Below, piece after piece: positions 8,346 to 16,717 of a stretch of 64,000 bases of DNA. The translations under genes were made by a program, and so were the position numbers. Numbering within the stretch: position 1 is the first letter of the stretch; every line of letters begins with the position of its first letter. The stretch is from JANXLO01 sp038231295. GTDB lineage: Bacteria > Armatimonadota > Chthonomonadetes > Chthonomonadales > Chthonomonadaceae. Below the pieces are notes generated by a model. It made no database searches. It was not told the origin of the DNA and was given only the letters and a program-made list of their open reading frames with translations. The stretch covers positions 1 to 64,000 of the forward strand of contig JBBRLP010000014.1 of NCBI GenBank assembly GCA_038231295.1, written 5' to 3'.

Positions 8346-9674
8346 TTACGGCGCAGGAGTCAGGACAACCGTGTGCGGCGCAGGCTGGGCAGCGGCAGGA
8401 GTTCCGGTGAGGACATCCTTTTCCTGTCTGTCGAAGTCATCCATCTTGGTCTGAATCTCTGGCGTGATCTGCTTACCGCCAGAAGAGTTCGGTACCTGGA
8501 GATCCCGCCACTTGTGGAAATGCATATCGTTGTGGCGGCGAATCATTCCGAGGAGTGCGCTGGCCTGCTTGTTCGGGGCGAGACCAGACAGCCCTGCCAG
8601 GTCTACGCCGCCTTGCAGAGCCTCACGGGAGACCATTCCCATACTGGCGCCATCCACCATCAGCGCATAGTTGGCGGCGGGAAGGTTGTCAATCTTGAGC
8701 ATATAGCGGTTGAGGGTCTGCTCGATGTCGGTTGTCGCAAGGACAAGCTGCGTGTCTTTGTTGCGATCCGGGTCGCGATCCAGCGGCCAGGGCAGCGCCT
8801 CATCAGTATGCGTGAAGGTGATTGTGGCAGGCGAGGCGCTGAAGCCGCTGATCTTGCTGCCGAGGCTCTTCACGACTTTGCCGTTGGCGGCATCCAGTTC
8901 GATGTCGGCGACCGTATCGGGCGCGTTCCATGCTTTCAGCACTGCTGCGGCCATCACGACGTGTCCGCCCTGTCCCGGATGCACCCGATCTTTAATCACC
9001 AGTGCGGAGAGGTCGGGGTCGGCGGTGTGAGCGCGGGCCAGCATTCCGACCAGCGGCGCATTGGTGTCCGCGACAGTAAGGCCATACTCGCGGCCCAGCT
9101 CTTTGACTGCTTCGCCGTAGGCGGTCAGCGTCGCATTGTAGCCGCCGGGAAAGCCAAGCGGGCGGGTCACATCGTCGTAAGCAGGCGCAGTGAGCAGAGT
9201 GATGCGAACGCCGGGGTCTTCCTTCAGGATGCGGTCGAGAATATGCCGATAGCCCTGAATATAGGTGTTGAAAATGTTCTGGTCGAAGGAGCGGTAGCTG
9301 CCGTCGTTCATACCCAGGCAGATCGTGACGACCGTCGGCTTGTAGACAAAGAGGTCACGGTCGAGACGCAGGTCTATCGGCCCACCACCGCCGCCTGTCA
9401 CCCGATCCCCACCCCATCCGGAATGGATGAAGGTGAAATGCTTTTTGGGAAAGCGACTGACACAGTAGGATTCGATGTAGGTCGTATAGAGACGTTGATC
9501 GGTGATGCTATCGCCATAGAAGACGACTCGATCCCCGTCATGCAGATAAAACCCTTTAGAAGCATTGGTGGTATGCCCCATTCGGGTCTGTGCCATGCCC
9601 TGCTTGGGTACACCACCGAACAGCAGTCCCAGCGCTAGGACGGCGAACAGCGCCGACCATCGGTTCGTTCTCAT
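8346..9674 (-). CDS. Secreted SGNH/GDSL hydrolase
   Basis: A 442-residue exported esterase-type enzyme. After a signal peptide (RWSALFAVLALGLLFGG, cleavage near GMAQ) come the SGNH blocks: VVFYGDSITDQ with the nucleophile Ser, HSGWGGDRVTGG (block II Gly), ICLGMNDGSY (block III Asn) and DRVHPGQGGH (block V Asp and His). The C-terminal 200 residues form a further domain, as in carbohydrate and lipid esterases of this superfamily. AAAGGAG seven bases before 9674 fixes the start. The gene follows accC by only 32 bp on the same strand and may be co-transcribed with it, although its role is probably deacylation of an extracellular polysaccharide or ester. The exact substrate cannot be read from sequence. 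Confidence 0.88.
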   Translation of the reverse strand: MRTNRWSALFAVLALGLLFGGVPKQGMAQTRMGHTTNASKGFYLHDGDRVVFYGDSITDQRLYTTYIESYCVSRFPKKHFTFIHSGWGGDRVTGGGGGPIDLRLDRDLFVYKPTVVTICLGMNDGSYRSFDQNIFNTYIQGYRHILDRILKEDPGVRITLLTAPAYDDVTRPLGFPGGYNATLTAYGEAVKELGREYGLTVADTNAPLVGMLARAHTADPDLSALVIKDRVHPGQGGHVVMAAAVLKAWNAPDTVADIELDAANGKVVKSLGSKISGFSASPATITFTHTDEALPWPLDRDPDRNKDTQLVLATTDIEQTLNRYMLKIDNLPAANYALMVDGASMGMVSREALQGGVDLAGLSGLAPNKQASALLGMIRRHNDMHFHKWRDLQVPNSSGGKQITPEIQTKMDDFDRQEKDVLTGTPAAAQPAPHTVVLTPAP

Positions 9675-9706
9675 ATGCTCTTCTCCTTTGATTAATTGTG
9701 AACAGA

Positions 9707-11080
9707 TCAACTTGCTTTCGGCCCTTCGCCTGTATCTCCGTTCAGGATGCGCCGCTGAATAAAGTCGGTGGTCACATCGCCGCGCCGGTAGAAGGCGTTG
9801 GCAAGAATGCGCTTCTGAAAGCCGATATTCGTCTTGATGCCCGTGATCTCCATCTCTCCCAGACACCGCTGCATCCGCGCAATCGCCCCGGCACGGGTCT
9901 TGTCCCAGGCGATGACTTTCGCCAGCAGGGAGTCGTAGTAGGAGGGAACCTGGTAGCCGGAAAAGATATGTGTGTCCACACGCACCCCGTACCCGCCCGG
10001 CAGCAGCACACGCTCAATGCGGCCCGCGCTCGGCGTGAAGTTGCGGTCGGGGTCTTCGGCATTGATGCGGCATTCGATGGCATGGCCTTCCCAGCGAATG
10101 TCCTTCTGGTTGAAGGGCAGGCGTTCCCCGGCTGCCACCAGTATCTGCATCTTGACGAGATCAATATTGGTTACGGTCTCGGTGACGCAATGTTCCACCT
10201 GGAGCCGCTTGTTCATCTCCAGGAAATAGAAATCGCCGCGCTTATCCACCAGAAACTCGACCGTTCCGGCGTTGGTGTAGCCGATAGCCTGGGCCGCTCG
10301 AACGGCCGCTTCCCCGATGGCTTTGCGTTGCGCTGTAGATAGGATCGCCGCCGGAGCCTCTTCCAGCAGTTTCTGATGCCGCAGATTCTGCACCGAACAT
10401 TCACGTTCGCCCAGGTGGATCACATGACCGTGTTCGTCCGCCAGAATCTGCACTTCGATATGGCGCGGTTCCTCGACGAACTTCTCAATGTAGACATCGG
10501 GATTGCCAAAAGAGGAAGCGGCTTCATTACGGGCCATATCCAACTGTTTCGGCAACTCCTCATCATTCTGCACCAGTCGGATGCCGCGCCCGCCACCGCC
10601 ATGCGAAGCTTTAATCAGCAGCGGATAGCCGATTTTGGAGGCGAATTGAATCGCTTCCTGCGCGTTCTGGACAGACCCCATTCCCGGTACGACCGGCACA
10701 CGGGCCGCTTTCATCGTCTCGCGGGCCGCCGCTTTATCCCCCATCTTATCCATTGACGCCGCCGATGGCCCGATGAATTTCAGCCCGCACGCCTCGACCG
10801 CCATCGCAAAACTGGCGCGTTCCGACAGAAAGCCGATGCCAGGATGAATGGCGTCGGCTCCAGTGATCTCGGCGGCGCTGATGATATTGGGAGCATGCAG
10901 GTAGCTGTCACGGGGAGGAGGAGGGCCGATACAGACGGCCTCGTCTGCCAACTGCACGGCAAGGGAATCGGCATCGGCGGTCGAGTGGACGGCGACCGTT
11001 TTTATTCGCATCTCTTTGCAGGCGCGAATGATACGAACAGCGATCTCGCCACGATTGGCGATGAGTATCTTATTGAACAT
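9707..11080 (-). CDS. accC: Biotin carboxylase, divergent at usually fixed sites
   Basis: This 457-residue protein has the full biotin carboxylase layout: N-terminal domain (ILIANRGEIAVRIIRACKEM), ATP-grasp with the glycine loop KASHGGGGRGI, and the C-terminal domain. It should carboxylate the biotin on AccB with ATP and bicarbonate, the first step of malonyl-CoA synthesis. Catalytic residues E288, N290, R292, Q294 and E296 are present. Several near-invariant neighbours differ: the usual YGFLSEN is IGFLSER, CSxQRRHQK is CSVQNLRHQK with one extra residue, and EMNTRIQVEHP is EMNKRLQVEHC. The gene is separated from accB by a prepilin-like gene, all on one strand. The same name could cover a paralogue serving another biotin enzyme. 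Confidence 0.9.
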   Translation of the reverse strand: MFNKILIANRGEIAVRIIRACKEMRIKTVAVHSTADADSLAVQLADEAVCIGPPPPRDSYLHAPNIISAAEITGADAIHPGIGFLSERASFAMAVEACGLKFIGPSAASMDKMGDKAAARETMKAARVPVVPGMGSVQNAQEAIQFASKIGYPLLIKASHGGGGRGIRLVQNDEELPKQLDMARNEAASSFGNPDVYIEKFVEEPRHIEVQILADEHGHVIHLGERECSVQNLRHQKLLEEAPAAILSTAQRKAIGEAAVRAAQAIGYTNAGTVEFLVDKRGDFYFLEMNKRLQVEHCVTETVTNIDLVKMQILVAAGERLPFNQKDIRWEGHAIECRINAEDPDRNFTPSAGRIERVLLPGGYGVRVDTHIFSGYQVPSYYDSLLAKVIAWDKTRAGAIARMQRCLGEMEITGIKTNIGFQKRILANAFYRRGDVTTDFIQRRILNGDTGEGPKAS

Positions 11081-11164
11081 TCAGCGTTCCATCTAAGGCA
11101 GACGACAGCCGGAGAGCAGTTCTCCGGGCTGTCGTGGTGCCGCACTCTCTGAGATTTTTGCAGG

Positions 11165-11551
11165 CTACTGAAATTTTTCGTGACCCGGATAGGGACAGTG
11201 TACCTCACCGGTCGCCGGATCGTAGACATAAGGCACGTGGCCCATCGGGCAGGAGAGCATCTCTTTAGGCAGTTTTAGCTCTTCCAGTGAGGCAGGATTC
11301 TTACCATCGGTGTCGCCTGCCTGTGCCGCCATAATGCCGAGATGCACCTGATGCACATTGTTGATGCATTCGGTGTCGTGCGCCCTCTCCATTGGATTAT
11401 GGCCCTTACCAGGAGGAGCGTTTTTACTGTGCCCGAAGAGGACACTGTAGGTGATTGCGCTGAGAATCATAATGACGACCAGCACGACAAGTATCTCTAC
11501 CAGCGAGAACGCATTACGACGCGGAACTCTGTTCCTTATCCGAAAGTTCAT
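11165..11551 (-). CDS. Prepilin-like protein between accB and accC
   Basis: A 128-residue protein with a class III signal: a basic leader (RIRNRVPRRN), cleavage site A|FSLVE where the usual -1 Gly is Ala, Glu at position +5, and a long hydrophobic helix (ILVVLVVIMILSAITYSVLF). The globular part has four Cys (ECINN, LSCPMG, VHCPYP and similar) and resembles short pseudopilins with DUF-type C-termini. Processing by a prepilin peptidase would insert it in a type IV pilus or type II secretion-like fibre. It begins 18 bp after accB and sits inside the fatty-acid operon. Such small prepilin-like genes are abundant in Armatimonadota. No other pilus gene is in the window. Confidence 0.8.
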   Translation of the reverse strand: MNFRIRNRVPRRNAFSLVEILVVLVVIMILSAITYSVLFGHSKNAPPGKGHNPMERAHDTECINNVHQVHLGIMAAQAGDTDGKNPASLEELKLPKEMLSCPMGHVPYVYDPATGEVHCPYPGHEKFQ

Positions 11552-11569
11552 GGCCTGACCCTCCTGTGA

Positions 11570-12010
11570 CTACGCCTCCGCACTCGGTCGAATGGTGAAG
11601 AGGGTATGTCCGTACTCGACAGGATGCCCATCTTCGATGAATACATCTACGACAACGCCATCGGTCGGAGAGGTGAGATCGGTCATCAGTTTGACCGCCT
11701 GTATCGTTCCGATCTTCTGACCTTCCGTGACTTTCGCTCCCAGCCCCACCATCGGTTTGATATGCCGGAATACCCCCACCAGCGGCGCGATGACAGTGAT
11801 ATCCTGCGGCGGAGGCACCGGCTCCGGTTCAGGAGTTTCAAACTCGGCGAGGTAATCGCCGTCTGCGCTCTGGTAGACCACCATCGCGCCCCCGGCCGGA
11901 GGAGGAGTGCGTCGAATCGTCACCCTGGATTCGCCTTCGCGGAGAGTGACTTCGCTGATTTTCGCATTCTGAACGAGCGCGATCAGACGCTCCAGTTCGG
12001 AGACATCCAT
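11570..12010 (-). CDS. accB: Biotin carboxyl carrier protein with altered biotin motif
   Basis: A 146-residue BCCP: an N-terminal helix that binds AccC in the family (MDVSELERLIALVQNAKISEVTL), a Pro/Glu linker (about 55-70) and a C-terminal biotinyl domain (IAPLVGVFRHI..VTEGQKIGTIQAVKLMTDL). The acceptor Lys (K107) and the symmetric hairpin are present. The surrounding motif is Gln-Ala-Val-Lys-Leu instead of the nearly universal Glu-Ala-Met-Lys-Met, and a Gly/Asp-rich thumb is shortened. Biotin ligase recognises the fold mainly, so biotinylation remains likely, but the Met-to-Val change next to the Lys is unusual. It lies downstream of efp and the Cys-rich membrane protein on the same strand, in keeping with efp-accB-accC linkage of many bacteria. 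Confidence 0.88.
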   Translation of the reverse strand: MDVSELERLIALVQNAKISEVTLREGESRVTIRRTPPPAGGAMVVYQSADGDYLAEFETPEPEPVPPPQDITVIAPLVGVFRHIKPMVGLGAKVTEGQKIGTIQAVKLMTDLTSPTDGVVVDVFIEDGHPVEYGHTLFTIRPSAEA

Positions 12011-12072
12011 TGTTCTGTTCGCAAACGCCGTCGGAGCCTCCGGAATTTCGGAGGATCGGCGGTTCGCGCCTT

Positions 12073-13326
12073 TCAGATTTTGATTTTGAACATCGTGTAT
12101 TCGAGCAGCCGCTGCGCCCAGGTCATAAAGACGAGGGTCAGGCAGACGATGAAGACCGTTTCGATAGGCAGGTTGCCGTTGATCTCCGTCTTGAGATGCC
12201 CGCTCTGTACTGTCTGAAGCGAGACCAGTCCCACGAGTCTATCCAGTATTCCGAGCGTCGTCCCGATCAGGTTACGGAAGTTATCAAACTGCCAGATCAC
12301 CATCAGTGGCACGAACAGGGTCACCGGCGCGGACAGGAACTGGTATTTCTGCCGCTGATGCTCATTATAGATGACGCAGTTGCGGCAGCGTTCCCGTTTC
12401 TGCCCCTCGCTCAGGTGTGGGTTTGTCGGGATGCGTACGCCACGCGGCCCGACACGGGTCGGGATCGCGGCCTGCTTGGCTTCGGCGTTCTTACTGAGCA
12501 GATCCCCGATAGGTATAAATCCCGAATGTTTGTTGAGGGGCTGTGTCTTTTCGGGATCGTCCGGGGAGTTGCCGCCCATCGCGAGCAGAATGATGTTCTC
12601 CTCGCACATACACCCGACGCGCTCTTTCCAGCACTTGGTACGGGCGTGGAAGATGGGGCAGCGGATGCGGATGCCTTCCCTGCAGAAGGGCAGTTCCCAG
12701 CACTTCGCCATCGCCCCGATAAGCGGACGCTTACGCTCGGTTCGGCCCGCGTCTTTGCCGTAGCTGATATTCGCCAGGTCGCGGTTTTTGCGCCCAAAAA
12801 TCTTGCCCGCCAGAGTCTTCAGCGTCAGCAGTATCCCCGGCACTCCGAGGATATAGGCCATCATCTGAATCTCTTTGAGGCTCGCTTTGGAGGCGTCCCC
12901 GCTCATCAGTTTCGCCGATTCACCGCTGAAGAACGCCCCGATAATAAACTGAAGCCCGAACGCCAGGAAGGCCGAAACGAGCAGATAGATGACGCCAAGC
13001 GCCTCTATCTCCCAGAAGATTAATGCTCCGGAGACGACGGTGACAACGAGACTGACATTCAGCCAGAGGGAGAGCGTCGTGATAGTCTGAAGCGCGGCCG
13101 TGTGGTCGGCGGCAGACATACCCGCCACATCCGCCAGACGACCTGAGAACAGCCCCCACATCAGCCATGCTGTCAACAGTACCGTCGGAATCAACGATAT
13201 CTGGAACACCTTTGTGAGGATGTCCACCACGCTGTCACTGAGAAAACTGTTCGAGTCAAAGTCCACAGCAGGACGGTTAATCCGCACTTTTTTCACCCAC
13301 TTCTTTCGGCGAGAGGAGACTGCCAT
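12073..13326 (-). CDS. Membrane protein with eight-Cys cytoplasmic cluster
   Basis: A 417-residue protein I cannot assign to a named family. Hydrophobic segments lie at about 41-60, 83-105, 108-132 and 155-172. A long hydrophilic region follows (about 175-330), then two more helices at about 331-347 and 388-405. The hydrophilic part carries C209, C215, C223, C232, C239, C241, C314 and C317 in the pattern CWExxxC, CPIF, KCW, CxC and CxxC. This is enough to bind two zinc ions or iron-sulfur clusters. The N-terminus is strongly basic (SSRRKKWVKKVRINR). It is flanked by efp (50 bp upstream) and accB (62 bp downstream) on the same strand, so it is probably co-expressed with them. A redox or metal-sensing membrane role is possible but not shown. 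Confidence 0.8.
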   Translation of the reverse strand: MAVSSRRKKWVKKVRINRPAVDFDSNSFLSDSVVDILTKVFQISLIPTVLLTAWLMWGLFSGRLADVAGMSAADHTAALQTITTLSLWLNVSLVVTVVSGALIFWEIEALGVIYLLVSAFLAFGLQFIIGAFFSGESAKLMSGDASKASLKEIQMMAYILGVPGILLTLKTLAGKIFGRKNRDLANISYGKDAGRTERKRPLIGAMAKCWELPFCREGIRIRCPIFHARTKCWKERVGCMCEENIILLAMGGNSPDDPEKTQPLNKHSGFIPIGDLLSKNAEAKQAAIPTRVGPRGVRIPTNPHLSEGQKRERCRNCVIYNEHQRQKYQFLSAPVTLFVPLMVIWQFDNFRNLIGTTLGILDRLVGLVSLQTVQSGHLKTEINGNLPIETVFIVCLTLVFMTWAQRLLEYTMFKIKI

Positions 13327-13376
13327 GCAAACCGGGCCGTGTGGACGAAACGGAGGTCTTCGCAGGAGTTCCCTGA

Positions 13377-13943
13377 CTACTTCACTCGTTCAAGATACGC
13401 ATCGGTGCGCGTGTCCACTTTTACCTTATCCCCGATGTTGACAAAGAAAGGAACATTGATGACCGCGCCCGTTTCGAGTTTCGCGGGTTTCGATCCGCCG
13501 GAGGCCGTATCGCCTTTGACGCCAGGGTCGGTGTCAGCCACCTCGAGTTCGACAAAGAAAGGCAGTTCCGCGCCGAGTATTTTCTCGTTGTACTCGACGA
13601 CCTGTACTTCCATCCCGTCCTTGAGGTATTTGATCGTATCCCCGAAGATAGAAGCGGGAACACCGACCTGATCGAACGTCCCGGGATCCATCAGGAAGTA
13701 CTCGCCGTCCTGCTGGTAGAGAAACTGCATCGGATGCCGATCCAGTATCGCCTGCTCGACCTTTTCTCCGGCGTTGAAGGTCTTGTCCATCACGCCGCCG
13801 GTCCGAAGGTTTTTGAGTTTGGAGCGCATGACCGCTCCGCCCTTGCCAGGTTTATGGTGCTGGAACCAGACAATCGTGAAGATTTCGCCATCCAGAAGAA
13901 GGGAGACTCCATTCTTGAAATCCGAGGTATCAATTTTCGGCAC
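13377..13943 (-). CDS. efp: Elongation factor P
   Basis: EF-P (188 residues) binds the ribosome between P and E sites and relieves stalling at polyproline. All three beta-barrel domains are present: KOW-like N-terminus (FKNGVSLLLDGEIFTIVWFQHHKPGKGGAVMRSKLKNL), the OB domain, and the C-terminal signature (GAVINVPFFVNIGDKVKVDTRTDAYLERVK). The tip loop HKPGKGG keeps the Lys that is post-translationally modified in other bacteria. Which modification system is used cannot be told; no modifying enzyme is in the window. The start is GTG at 13943, ten bases after AGGAGG. It heads a minus-strand operon containing accB and accC. Pro-rich proteins nearby (14159-14605) are the kind of substrate that needs EF-P. 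Confidence 0.96.
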   Translation of the reverse strand: MPKIDTSDFKNGVSLLLDGEIFTIVWFQHHKPGKGGAVMRSKLKNLRTGGVMDKTFNAGEKVEQAILDRHPMQFLYQQDGEYFLMDPGTFDQVGVPASIFGDTIKYLKDGMEVQVVEYNEKILGAELPFFVELEVADTDPGVKGDTASGGSKPAKLETGAVINVPFFVNIGDKVKVDTRTDAYLERVK

Positions 13944-14018
13944 AGTCCAAACCTCCTGCGTAAGAGAGCATCCGCAGACACTTCTTGCGTACTATAATCG
14001 CTCAGCGAAAACTGGCTC

Positions 14019-14048
14019 ATTATAGCACAGAGGCAGGACGTGACGCAA
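14019..14048 (-). promoter_or_regulatory. Probable efp promoter
   Basis: TATAAT at 14024-14019 is preceded after 18 bases by TTGCGT (14048-14043), pointing to efp with a leader of about 70 nt that contains AGGAGG. The -10 is perfect and the -35 matches in the first three bases only. Confidence 0.5.
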
Positions 14049-14158
14049 CCGACACCGCCCCGAAACCGACGCCTTTGTCCCTGTCTACAACGTTAGACGT
14101 GACTGAGCGCAAACAGTTTCAGGGCGCTCCTGTGGCGCTGCTTCCGGCCCGTCAGTAG

Positions 14159-14605
14159 TCAGTAGGAGGAAGAGTGCGAGGAACTCAGGGAAGCGATAAT
14201 GACCAGAGCGGTGAGCGCGAGCCAGAGTAGCCCGAAAAAGCCGCCGCAGAGAATGCCTACCCAGGCGTGTGTCTTGCCTTTGACCATCGGATACTGCGCC
14301 GCGAACTTCAAGGCCTTGATACCCAGCACCACCGCCGCGATTCCGAGAACAATGCCGATCATGGGAATAAAGGCGAAAATCCCGATATAGTAGGAGAGAA
14401 GGGCATTGGGATTATTTACCGGAATAAGCCCTCCCAGCACCTCTTCGGACATGGGCGGCCCCGGCTGCTGATAAGGCTGTTGGGGGTAGGGCTGCGCTCC
14501 ATACGGCGGGCTGCCGTACCCTGCGGGCGGAGGATTGGGCGGCATGGGCGGGGGCGTGCCGCTGTTTTGAGGAGGCAGAGGCGGAGGCTGGGGGAACTGT
14601 GTCAT
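14159..14605 (-). CDS. Pro-rich DUF4190-like membrane protein
   Basis: The ATG at 14605 follows AGGAGT by ten bases and gives 148 residues; the longer upstream frame has no start signal and overlaps rqcH. The first 70 residues are Pro/Gln/Gly/Tyr-rich (QFPQPPPLPPQNSG and PYPQQPYQQPGPP). Two hydrophobic segments follow at about 85-115 and 122-143 with the pattern seen in DUF4190 proteins (small residues, alternation of Gly and Ile, MVKGKTHAWVGILCGG). Such proteins are predicted inner-membrane proteins with a cytosolic Pro-rich tail. Function is unknown. It is transcribed away from rqcH. Confidence 0.75.
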   Translation of the reverse strand: MTQFPQPPPLPPQNSGTPPPMPPNPPPAGYGSPPYGAQPYPQQPYQQPGPPMSEEVLGGLIPVNNPNALLSYYIGIFAFIPMIGIVLGIAAVVLGIKALKFAAQYPMVKGKTHAWVGILCGGFFGLLWLALTALVIIASLSSSHSSSY

Positions 14606-14691
14606 GGCGTTCGTCACTCCTGGGTCGTTGTTTCTCGCTGTGCGGATGCTGCCCGTCATTTCCCTTTCGAGCAGGCGACTTCCTCCTGCGG

Positions 14692-14705
14692 TATAATGAG
14701 CTATG
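14692..14705 (+). promoter_or_regulatory. Leaderless promoter of rqcH
   Basis: TATAAT at 14692-14697 is followed by GAGCT and the ATG at 14703. The expected transcription start coincides with the start codon, so no room is left for a ribosome-binding site. No good -35 hexamer is visible. The same arrangement occurs at 27511-27524. Confidence 0.6.
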
Positions 14706-16514
14706 ACCACGCTCGATAAACCAAAACCCGTTCGCGTTCCCTTCGACAGCCTCACTCTTCGTGCGGTCGTGCAGGAACTCGCCTCCTCCCTGATAGGCGG
14801 GCAGGTGCAGGAGATCCGCCAGCCGACCACGACGGAGCTGCTCCTGAGCATCCGCAGCCAGGGTCAGAATTACACTCTGCTGCTCTCCGCCGACGCTCAG
14901 TTCGCCCGAGTTCATCTCACTACGGAGCGCAAACCGAACGCGCCGACCCCTTCCTCGTTCTGCACAGCCCTGCGCCGTCACCTCCAGAATGGGCGCATCC
15001 TCGGCATTCGTCAGCGTGACTTCGACCGTATCTTTGAACTCGAAGTCGAGTCGCATACTGAGGAGGACAAACTTGTAAGGTTCACGATGATTGCAGAATT
15101 GATGGGCAAGCACAGCAACCTCATCCTCGTCAACAGCGAAGGGAAGGTTATCGAAGCCGCCAAGCGAATCTCGCATCGAATCAATCGGTTCCGTGAGACT
15201 CTGCCCGGCAAACCCTACCTGCCCCCGCCCGCGCAGACAGGCCGAATTTCACCCTTTCTCCCTGCATCCGAACTGCTTCCCCTCCTAGATGACCTGGCTG
15301 CCGAAACAGGGACTGCGGAGGCGTTTCGTACCCTCTTACTGACCCGCTTTGAAGGATTTTCGCCGTTTCTCGCAGACGAAATCCTTTTCCGATTGAACCA
15401 CCATAGCCAGGAGCCCTACCCAATTACCGCTCTGCTCGACACGCTGGAAAAGACACTTTCCAGGGCGGCTCGGAACCTCTATGATCCTGTCAAGATTCCT
15501 CTGGAACGAGGGACGAAGACGAGATATGCTTACGCTTTGCCCCCTCTTCATCTCGCCACTGCGCTGCAATCCTGCTCTGATCTGAATGCCGCACTTGATG
15601 AAGCCTACGGCACCCTGACGATGCTCGACAGCATGGCATCAACTACTGCGGACCAACTCCGTAGAATGGAGCGAATGCAGCGCCGGCTTGAAAAGAAGAA
15701 AATGGACGCGGAGAGAACTCTCGCAGAAGCAGCGCGGGCCGGAGAACTCCAACAGCAGGGCGAACTATTGCTGGCGCATCTCTGGAAGATGGAAACGGGA
15801 GCGAAAGAGGTGACAGTACAGGATTTCTACTCTCCCGACCAGTCGGAACGAACGCTGCTACTGAATCCGAAATTGACCCCGCAGGAAAACGCTCAGTCTT
15901 ACTTTCGCCGCGCCCAGAAGGCACGGGATGGTCAGGAACGGGCAGCGACCACTCTCGCTACCGTAGAGGAACTTCTCAAAAGAAATCTCGCGTTACACGT
16001 TGAGATACAACAGTCTCCTAGCGAAACAGCCGCGCTAGCTCAGGCGATTACGCACTTTCAGAAGAGGCTACAGGCAGAGGGGATACTTCCTGCGGACGAG
16101 GATGAGGCCGGTACACAATCGTCAGGGCCGGATTTTAAGGGGCATAAAATCCGGCGGTTCCTGACACCGGAGGGCGTGGAAATCTACTGGGGGGAAACCG
16201 CTACAGCGAACGATTTTCTGACGACGCGGGTTGCGGGGGCCAACGACCTCTGGCTGCACGTTCGCTCTTCTACCGGCTCTCATGTCGTCATTCGGACGCA
16301 AGGCAAGCCGGAAAAAGTGCCGCAAGCCGTCCTGTATCGGGCGGCACGAATCGCGGCGCTGCACAGCGCACAGAAGCACTCCAGCCTTGTTCCCGTGGAC
16401 TACACACTGAAGAAGTATGTCCGCAAGCCGCGTGGGGCGGAACCGGGCAGTGTCGAGATACAGCGTGAGAAGACGCTGCACGTCAATCCGCTGGAGGCCG
16501 ACGACAAAGGGTGA
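14703..16514 (+). CDS. rqcH: Rqc2 homologue RqcH (NFACT protein)
   Basis: A 603-residue NFACT protein. In bacteria RqcH binds the tRNA-carrying 50S subunit after ribosome splitting and adds C-terminal Ala tails to stalled chains. Parts in order: NFACT-N (residues about 10-180) with FCTALRRHLQNGRI, the DR pair (D108, R109) needed for tailing in Bacillus, and AELMGKHSNLIL; helix-hairpin-helix (about 200-250); a coiled coil (about 290-430); and the NFACT-R domain (NDFLTTRVAGANDLWLHVRSSTGSHVVIRT). The C-terminus is shorter than in long eukaryotic forms and lacks NFACT-C, as usual in bacteria. The start codon lies five bases after TATAAT, so the message is probably leaderless. It converges on the tricorn gene. 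Confidence 0.93.
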   Translation: MTTLDKPKPVRVPFDSLTLRAVVQELASSLIGGQVQEIRQPTTTELLLSIRSQGQNYTLLLSADAQFARVHLTTERKPNAPTPSSFCTALRRHLQNGRILGIRQRDFDRIFELEVESHTEEDKLVRFTMIAELMGKHSNLILVNSEGKVIEAAKRISHRINRFRETLPGKPYLPPPAQTGRISPFLPASELLPLLDDLAAETGTAEAFRTLLLTRFEGFSPFLADEILFRLNHHSQEPYPITALLDTLEKTLSRAARNLYDPVKIPLERGTKTRYAYALPPLHLATALQSCSDLNAALDEAYGTLTMLDSMASTTADQLRRMERMQRRLEKKKMDAERTLAEAARAGELQQQGELLLAHLWKMETGAKEVTVQDFYSPDQSERTLLLNPKLTPQENAQSYFRRAQKARDGQERAATTLATVEELLKRNLALHVEIQQSPSETAALAQAITHFQKRLQAEGILPADEDEAGTQSSGPDFKGHKIRRFLTPEGVEIYWGETATANDFLTTRVAGANDLWLHVRSSTGSHVVIRTQGKPEKVPQAVLYRAARIAALHSAQKHSSLVPVDYTLKKYVRKPRGAEPGSVEIQREKTLHVNPLEADDKG

Positions 16515-16631
16515 GCAGGAGAAGCGGTCAGCGCAGGGCCGAATAGTCCGGCCCCGCCCAACACAGTTCCTGCTCCCCTCCAGAATACTTCCGCTCCCGT
16601 CCTGCTGTCAAGTGAGTGAGGAGAGCAAAGA

Positions 16632-16695
16632 GCGGTAGTGGCTGCGGGATGTGCAAAGGGTTGACACCCCTTTGCTGACCCTTTGCCACTACTGC
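16632..16695. terminator. Nested inverted repeat between rqcH and tricorn
   Basis: Outer arms 16632-16642 and 16685-16695 (11 bp, one G-T pair) enclose an inner perfect 8-bp stem, 16653-16660 with 16668-16675. It lies between two converging stop codons and has no T-run, so it may act as a bidirectional, factor-aided terminator. The right arm and the bases after it recur at 22579-22616. The rest of 16515-16717 shows nothing. Confidence 0.45.
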
Positions 16696-16717
16696 CCCTC
16701 GCTACGCGACGTCGCAA

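Noticed and set aside
12010..13023. A 337-codon plus-strand frame over the Cys-rich membrane gene
   Set aside because: Its composition is typical of antisense frames, and the minus strand has clear membrane helices, a Cys pattern and operon context.
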